The notes beneath the pieces are model-generated. The model was not told where the DNA came from and made no database searches. It saw only the letters and a list, made by a program, of their open reading frames with translations. The translations under genes were made by a program, and so were the position numbers. From Motiliproteus sp036960175 (lineage in GTDB: Bacteria; Pseudomonadota; Gammaproteobacteria; Pseudomonadales; Balneatricaceae), in assembly GCA_036960175.1 (NCBI GenBank), contig JBALWH010000023.1:1-64000 (forward strand): a DNA stretch of 64,000 nt. The letters run 5' to 3'. Shown piece by piece: positions 59,593 to 64,000 of the stretch (position 1 is its first letter; each line of letters opens with the position of its first letter).

Positions 59593-60885
59593 ATGGCAAC
59601 TACAGATGTATTCCAGGACGCGCTGGCGCGGGTTCGTGAGATAGGGGCTGATGCCGGGGTCGGTGCTGAGGTGGTGGAATCGTTGCTGCATCCTAAAGCG
59701 GTGATTAAAGCCTCTTTGCCGGTGCGCATGGATGATGGTTCAACGCGATATTTTACTGGTTATCGATGTCGCTATAACGATGTACTGGGGCCGACCAAGG
59801 GAGGTATACGTTATCACCCTCAGGTCACGCAGGCCGAAGTTCAGGCATTGGGTTTATGGATGACGATTAAGTGTGCGCTAGTGGGCTTGCCCTATGGTGG
59901 CGCCAAGGGTGGCGTTATCGTACAGCCGAAAGAGTTGTCGCCGATGGAACTGGAACGTTTGTCTCGCGCCTATGTGAGGGCCATGGCTGATTTTATTGGG
60001 CCGGATGTTGATATCCCTGCGCCGGATGTTTACACCAATGCCCGCATTATGGGTTGGATGATGGATGAATATGAGGCCATCAAGCGAGTCCGAAGCCCCG
60101 GTGTTATCACTGGTAAGCCGGTGCGGTTGGGGGGAAGTGTTGGTCGTGATGAAGCCACTGGCCGGGGTGCCTATATCTGTATCAGAGAACTGGCTAGGGT
60201 TGAGGGCTGGAAAGTTGAACAGCAGCGGGTAGCTATACAGGGCTTTGGTAATGCCTCCTACCATGTGGCGCGGTTGCTGCAGCAAGATGGTTTTAAGATC
60301 GTGGCGATCAGTGACTCTAAGGGGGGGATCTATTCTGAACAGGGTTTCGATATTGAAAGCCTGTGGCACGAGAAACAACAATCCAGACTAATGCGCGCGG
60401 TCTATTGTCAGCAATCGGTGTGTCAGCTGATTGATCATCAGGAGATCAGTAATGAGGAGTTGTTGGCCCTGGATGTAGATATCCTGATTCCTGCCGCTCT
60501 TGAAGGGGTGATCACACGCGCAAACGTCGATGCCATTAAAGCAAAAACGATTATAGAAGTGGCCAATGGTCCCATTCAAACGGATGCAGAAGCCATTTTG
60601 GAGCAACGCGGTGTTTCCATCTTGCCGGATGTGCTGGTTAATGCCGGTGGTGTAACCGTGAGCTATTTTGAGTGGGTGCAAAATCGCACGGGTTATCCTT
60701 GGGGTCTGGAAGAGGTCAGAGCAAAGTTGGAGAAGCAGATGACCAATGCCTTCGAACAGGTCTGGCAGTTATCCCGCTCTGAACAGCGTAGTTTCCGCAG
60801 TGCCGCCTATGTGGTGGCGATACGAAGAATCGGTGAAGCAGTGTCTTCTCATGGCACCCGCGAATATTTTAGTGAGGGTCAGTAA
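59593..60885 (+). CDS. Glu/Leu/Phe/Val-family dehydrogenase (glutamate dehydrogenase-like)
   Basis: Amino-acid dehydrogenase interconverting an L-amino acid and its 2-oxo acid; glutamate is the most likely substrate. 430 residues, the hexameric 50-kDa class. GPTKGGIRYHPQVT, the catalytic-lysine motif GLPYGGAKGGV near 98-108, the NAD-fold VAIQGFGNASYHVAR near 216, and EVANGPIQTDA. AGGAGG sits four bases before the ATG. A terminator-like hairpin follows. Confidence 0.9.
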   Translation: MATTDVFQDALARVREIGADAGVGAEVVESLLHPKAVIKASLPVRMDDGSTRYFTGYRCRYNDVLGPTKGGIRYHPQVTQAEVQALGLWMTIKCALVGLPYGGAKGGVIVQPKELSPMELERLSRAYVRAMADFIGPDVDIPAPDVYTNARIMGWMMDEYEAIKRVRSPGVITGKPVRLGGSVGRDEATGRGAYICIRELARVEGWKVEQQRVAIQGFGNASYHVARLLQQDGFKIVAISDSKGGIYSEQGFDIESLWHEKQQSRLMRAVYCQQSVCQLIDHQEISNEELLALDVDILIPAALEGVITRANVDAIKAKTIIEVANGPIQTDAEAILEQRGVSILPDVLVNAGGVTVSYFEWVQNRTGYPWGLEEVRAKLEKQMTNAFEQVWQLSRSEQRSFRSAAYVVAIRRIGEAVSSHGTREYFSEGQ

Positions 60886-60891
60886 GGGTGT

Positions 60892-60939
60892 AAAAGCGCC
60901 CTCTATTGTTAACGTAGCATGCTATTATTAGCGCTTTTT
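60892..60939 (+). terminator. Terminator-like hairpin after the dehydrogenase gene
   Basis: AAAAGCGC (60892-60899) and GCGCTTTT (60931-60938) are perfect eight-base complements, with TAGCATGCTA as an inner palindrome, then a T. The loop is long, but the inner stem shortens it. Confidence 0.55.
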
Positions 60940-60977
60940 AATTGGGCCAAAAAAGGTCCGTTTGGTGTGGAATAGTC

Positions 60978-61766
60978 GTGCTCGAAGTCCTGTTTATTGC
61001 AAAAATACTGGTCTCTATTGGCGCCGTTGTCGGGCTGTCGTTGGTGGCGGAGCACGTCAGCCCGCGCATCGCCGGCATACTCTCGGGTTATCCTTTAGGG
61101 TCGGCTATTGCGTTATTTTTTATCGGTGTCGAACAGAGCCCTGAATTTGCGGCCGAGGCGGCTATTCATACCCTGGCCGGATTCACTGCCAGCCTGGTAA
61201 TGGCCTGGGCCTATTACGCTGGGGCCGTGCGCCTGAAGAAGGGCCATTTAGCGGCGGGTGCGGTGGCCGCTCTGCTCGGTTTTCTAGCTGCATCGGCATT
61301 GCTAAAGCAGTTTTCCCTTGGGCTGTTGGGCGGCACCCTGATCACCGTCGCCGCCATTGTGTTCTTTGTAAAAGTATTCAGTCAGATTGAAAATCTGCCC
61401 ATCAAGCAGCGGGTAAAGTTTACCCATGGAGTGCTGATGTTTCGGGCCGCCATGGCCGCTCTGACAATCTGGCTGATTACTTCTAGTGCCGGATGGCTGG
61501 GGCCAGTGTGGGCTGGGTTGTTATCAGCCTTCCCGATCACGTTCTTCCCCTTTATGCTGATTATCCATCTGACCTACGGCAAGTCGCTGGTGTTTACGGT
61601 AATCAAAAATTACCCCTTGGGGCTGGGGGCATTGATCTGTTATGTCCTCACGGTATCTCAGACCTACACTAGCCTTGGCCTGATGTGGGGAACGCTGATG
61701 GCGTTTGGCGTCGCTACCCTGTATTTGATTGCACTCTCCTTGTTTCTTAATCGGAAAAAAAACTGA
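60978..61766 (+). CDS. Multi-pass membrane protein of unknown function
   Basis: 262 residues with about eight hydrophobic helices and short loops. Conserved-looking stretches are ISGYPLGSAIALFF-like (ILSGYPLGSAIALFFIGVEQ) and FPITFFPFMLIIHLTYG. The two halves look alike (SGYPLGS near 40 and SAFPITF near 185), suggesting an internal duplication. GTG 60978 has GGA at suitable distance; the TTG at 60942 is less likely. The stop overlaps the rsuA start. Transporter by topology only. Confidence 0.7.
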   Translation: MLEVLFIAKILVSIGAVVGLSLVAEHVSPRIAGILSGYPLGSAIALFFIGVEQSPEFAAEAAIHTLAGFTASLVMAWAYYAGAVRLKKGHLAAGAVAALLGFLAASALLKQFSLGLLGGTLITVAAIVFFVKVFSQIENLPIKQRVKFTHGVLMFRAAMAALTIWLITSSAGWLGPVWAGLLSAFPITFFPFMLIIHLTYGKSLVFTVIKNYPLGLGALICYVLTVSQTYTSLGLMWGTLMAFGVATLYLIALSLFLNRKKN

Positions 61767-62488
61767 TGGCCTTCATGCGTTTGGATCGTTATATCGCTCA
61801 GTCCACGGGACTAACTCGCGCTCAGGCTCGAAAAGTCATTACTTGTAAGCGAGTTAAAGTTGCTGGTGAGGTTCAGCGTAAAGCCAGTTTTTCGGTAGCA
61901 GACTGCCTCGAGGTGAGCTTGGACGATCAGCCGTTGAAGCTACGCCAGCATATTTATCTGATGCTGAATAAACCACAAGGGGTGGTCTGTGCCACCGAGG
62001 ATGAGGAGCATACGACGGTGGTTGATCTTATTCCTGAAGAGCTTCTTGATCAGGCCAAGGGCTTAGTACATCCGGCAGGGCGTCTGGATATTGATACCAC
62101 AGGGTTGGTGCTGCTGACCGACGACGGCCTCTGGTCCCACACCGTTACCTCGCCCCGTAAAGGGTGCGGCAAGCGCTATCAGGTGACTTTGGCTGAACCT
62201 TTGGCAGAGGGCGGTGAACAGCGGCTCTCAGAAGGATTGTTGCTGAAAGGTGAGGACAAAGAAACGTTGCCAGCACACTTGCAGATACAGAGCCCCACAG
62301 AACTAGTTATTGAGATCTCCGAAGGTCGTTACCATCAGGTAAAGCGTATGTTCGCGGCAGTGGGAAACAAGGTTGTTAGTTTGCACCGACTACAAATTGG
62401 CCCCATTCATCTGGACCCAGAATTGCTTGAAGGTGAATCGCGATTGTTGAGCGAAGATGAAATAGGTCACTTCAGGAGAACTAAGTGA
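61766..62488 (+). CDS. rsuA: 16S rRNA pseudouridine-516 synthase RsuA
   Basis: Makes pseudouridine 516 in 16S rRNA. An S4 RNA-binding domain (about 4-60, MRLDRYIAQSTGLTRAQARKVI) precedes the catalytic domain; the catalytic aspartate is in GRLDIDTTGLVLLTDDG, and SEGRYHQVKRMFAAVGN is conserved. 240 residues. The ATG at 61766 overlaps the previous stop; an in-frame ATG at 61775 matches E. coli RsuA better. It overlaps rsmC by four bases, so two 16S rRNA modification genes are coupled. Confidence 0.93.
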   Translation: MAFMRLDRYIAQSTGLTRAQARKVITCKRVKVAGEVQRKASFSVADCLEVSLDDQPLKLRQHIYLMLNKPQGVVCATEDEEHTTVVDLIPEELLDQAKGLVHPAGRLDIDTTGLVLLTDDGLWSHTVTSPRKGCGKRYQVTLAEPLAEGGEQRLSEGLLLKGEDKETLPAHLQIQSPTELVIEISEGRYHQVKRMFAAVGNKVVSLHRLQIGPIHLDPELLEGESRLLSEDEIGHFRRTK

Positions 62489-63543
62489 ACAATGCTGATG
62501 CCATTGTCTGTCGCCAACTGCAGCAGCAGTTGCTGGCGCATCAGGGCCAGGGCCTCTGGGTTGTGGATGAAAATATGGCCCAGTTTGCACCGGACAGGGT
62601 TGTTGATGGTTTATCACTGCTGAGCAATCGTGTTGATATCCAAGAGGAAATGTCCGCTTTGGGATGGCCGGTCAGCTACAGTGATTTTGATTTCTCACCC
62701 TGGCATAGTCAGCCGCTGGATCGGATTTATTATCGGATTTCAAAAGAGAAAGCGGTGGTGCATCATGTTATCAACGAAGCCTTCCGCTGCTTAAAACCGG
62801 ATGGAGAATTGTTGTTGGTAGGGGCCAAGAATGAGGGCGCCAAAAGCTATTACGACAAAGCGCGCAAGCTCTTTGGTGAAGGCGAGCTGAGCAAGGCAGG
62901 CAAGGGCGTTTATGTCGCGCATTTGACTCGTAGTAATGACGCAGCAGACGAGTGGCTGGATGATCGTGATTACCGGCGCCAACGCGTTATCGCAGAGGTG
63001 AATGATCACTCACTGCTGAGCAAACCAGGCACCTTTGGTTGGGATAAAATCGATGTCGGTAGCCAGTACCTGGCGGATAATCTGGACGTTATTTACCAAC
63101 GCTTAAAAACCGATAAACCCAAGGTTCTGGATCTCGGCTGCGGATACGGCTATTTATCCATTCGAGTGGCATCGCGCGAGTTGTCCGAGCTGGTTGCCAC
63201 GGATAATAATGCAGCCGCGATTGCCTGTTGTCGGAAAAACTTGGAAAATCTGGGTCCGCCTTATCGGGTGATCGCTGATAACTGTGCGCAATCTATCAGT
63301 GAGAAGTTCGATCTGATCGTCTGCAATCCCCCTTTTCATCAGGGCTTTTCAGTGGAAGGTGAATTAACCGACCGCTTTATAGCCACCGCTGCTCGGCTAT
63401 TGGCAGCCGGTGGACAGGCCGCGTTTGTGGTCAACCGCTTTATACCCCTGGAACGAAAAGCGGCAGGGCTGTTTGCGGAAATAGAAACCTTCGCCGATAA
63501 CGGCAGTTTCAAGTTGGTGAGAATGGCCCGGCCATCAAACTGA
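62485..63543 (+). CDS. rsmC: 16S rRNA m2G1207 methyltransferase RsmC
   Basis: 352-residue two-domain methyltransferase. The N-terminal half is a non-catalytic duplicate; the C-terminal half carries VLDLGCGYGYLSIRVASR and the NPPF motif VCNPPFHQGFSVEGELTDRF. GTG start with AGGAG six bases upstream, overlapping the rsuA stop. The product acts on assembled 30S subunits in E. coli; the related 23S enzyme RlmG is the alternative. Confidence 0.88.
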   Translation: MNNADAIVCRQLQQQLLAHQGQGLWVVDENMAQFAPDRVVDGLSLLSNRVDIQEEMSALGWPVSYSDFDFSPWHSQPLDRIYYRISKEKAVVHHVINEAFRCLKPDGELLLVGAKNEGAKSYYDKARKLFGEGELSKAGKGVYVAHLTRSNDAADEWLDDRDYRRQRVIAEVNDHSLLSKPGTFGWDKIDVGSQYLADNLDVIYQRLKTDKPKVLDLGCGYGYLSIRVASRELSELVATDNNAAAIACCRKNLENLGPPYRVIADNCAQSISEKFDLIVCNPPFHQGFSVEGELTDRFIATAARLLAAGGQAAFVVNRFIPLERKAAGLFAEIETFADNGSFKLVRMARPSN

Positions 63544-63570
63544 TATACCGGGCAACGCAGGGCGGACGCT

Positions 63571-64000
63571 TTACTGCTGGGCAGACTGCTCTTTACTGTG
63601 AAGAATTTTTGGCCAGTATTCATCAGTCTGAAAGTTGGGGCTATGTTCCTGGATATGGCACTGTGTGCATATCTGTTCTTTGTTCATGCCGTGATTAGGC
63701 GTCTGCTTCACACCGGCGCTTTGCACATGTTCACGACCGGCACCGTGGCAATTCTCGCACTGCACTCCGGCCAGAGTGCTGGTCAGTTCGATGGACAAAA
63801 ACCCCCCGGGTTGTTTAAAGCCGACGACGTGGCAACCCACGCAATGTGAGTCAAAGGCTTTGCCGACGATCTCCAGATCCTCATAAGCCTTAGCGTGTTC
63901 ACTGCCAGCCCAGACGTCATGAGCCTGCTGATGACAGCTGGCGCAGACCTGTTCACCGGCGTAGGGTGTTTCCCCCTGGTCGAGAGCACGCATCTGCTTG
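63571..64000 (-). CDS. Multihaem cytochrome c, C-terminal part (runs off the window)
   Basis: The visible 143 codons encode a cytochrome c554-like haem protein with four CXXCH sites: CASCH, CVGCH, CENCH and CTQCH. VWAGSEHAKAYEDL and GVQCENCHGAGREH are typical of this family. The frame continues past base 64000, so the signal peptide and perhaps more haems lie outside. It converges on rsmC. Probable periplasmic electron transfer. Confidence 0.88.
   Translation of the reverse strand, partial: KQMRALDQGETPYAGEQVCASCHQQAHDVWAGSEHAKAYEDLEIVGKAFDSHCVGCHVVGFKQPGGFLSIELTSTLAGVQCENCHGAGREHVQSAGVKQTPNHGMNKEQICTQCHIQEHSPNFQTDEYWPKILHSKEQSAQQ

Noticed and set aside
1..64000. Search for CRISPR arrays, insertion sequences, tRNA and rRNA genes
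   Set aside because: No regularly spaced repeats, transposase-like products, terminal inverted repeats or tRNA T-arm patterns were seen by eye; a dedicated search (tRNAscan-SE, ISfinder) could still find something missed.

Overview
The window is chromosomal DNA of a free-living, probably marine gammaproteobacterium in the broad Pseudomonadales (Pseudomonas / Cellvibrio / Spongiibacter side). This is inferred from gene content and order, not from a search. The evidence is a FabY-type initiating ketosynthase, the rpoE-mucA-rseC-mucD-lepA-lepB-rnc-era-recO-acpS-cysM-relA-mazG block, an sdhE-ygfX pair beside nadB, and the CmoA/CmoB/CmoM tRNA wobble pathway. I saw no tRNA or rRNA gene, insertion sequence, prophage or CRISPR array. 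Coding density is high and base composition looks even, so this reads as core chromosome with small accessory pockets.

Layout. 0.4-8.9 kb: prfC, a small two-repeat membrane protein, a YjjV/TatD nuclease, a lipoprotein, fabY, an AMP-forming acyl-CoA ligase and an OmpA-type lipoprotein. 9.2-25.4 kb: sdhE-ygfX converging on nadB, then the long plus-strand envelope-stress, translation and RNA-processing block from rpoE to acpS, followed by cysM, relA and mazG. 25.4-33.3 kb: an alpha/beta hydrolase, a NUDIX enzyme, fabI, a c-type cytochrome, ackA with a phosphotransacetylase, hinT, a hypothetical protein, malonyl-CoA decarboxylase and an FmdB-type protein. 33.5-40.5 kb: a lipoprotein, an EamA transporter, YciA thioesterase, a 1291-residue PAS/GAF/GGDEF/EAL protein and an isoprenylcysteine-methyltransferase-like membrane protein. 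40.5-48.4 kb: cmoB-cmoA, a LysR/azoreductase divergent pair, rubredoxin plus HD-GYP phosphodiesterase, a two-part methyltransferase, cmoM and a PilZ protein. 48.5-64 kb: secreted and lipoprotein genes, a Sel1/lytic transglycosylase, pckA, a Fur-box LbtU porin, a decayed dgcZ, a NIT-domain chemoreceptor, a DUF938 methyltransferase, an MBL-fold protein, glutamate dehydrogenase, a membrane protein, rsuA, rsmC and the 3' part of a multihaem cytochrome.

How the genes fit together. The sigma-E module carries its anti-sigma factor fused to the C-terminal domain of MucB, with no separate mucB. Fatty-acid and acyl-CoA metabolism recurs (FabY, FabI, acyl-CoA ligase, malonyl-CoA decarboxylase, YciA, Pta-AckA). 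Cyclic-di-GMP signalling is represented by a GGDEF-EAL hybrid, an HD-GYP protein behind an Anr/FNR-like box, a PilZ protein and a broken diguanylate cyclase gene. Three gaps each hold what looks like a self-contained small minus-strand transcription unit: a sigma-54-like promoter unit at 2.8-3.1 kb, a palindrome-headed unit with a 25-codon ORF at 9.0-9.17 kb, and a possibly leaderless 39-codon ORF at 34.9-35.14 kb. These and the mucA-mucB fusion are the most promising undescribed signals.
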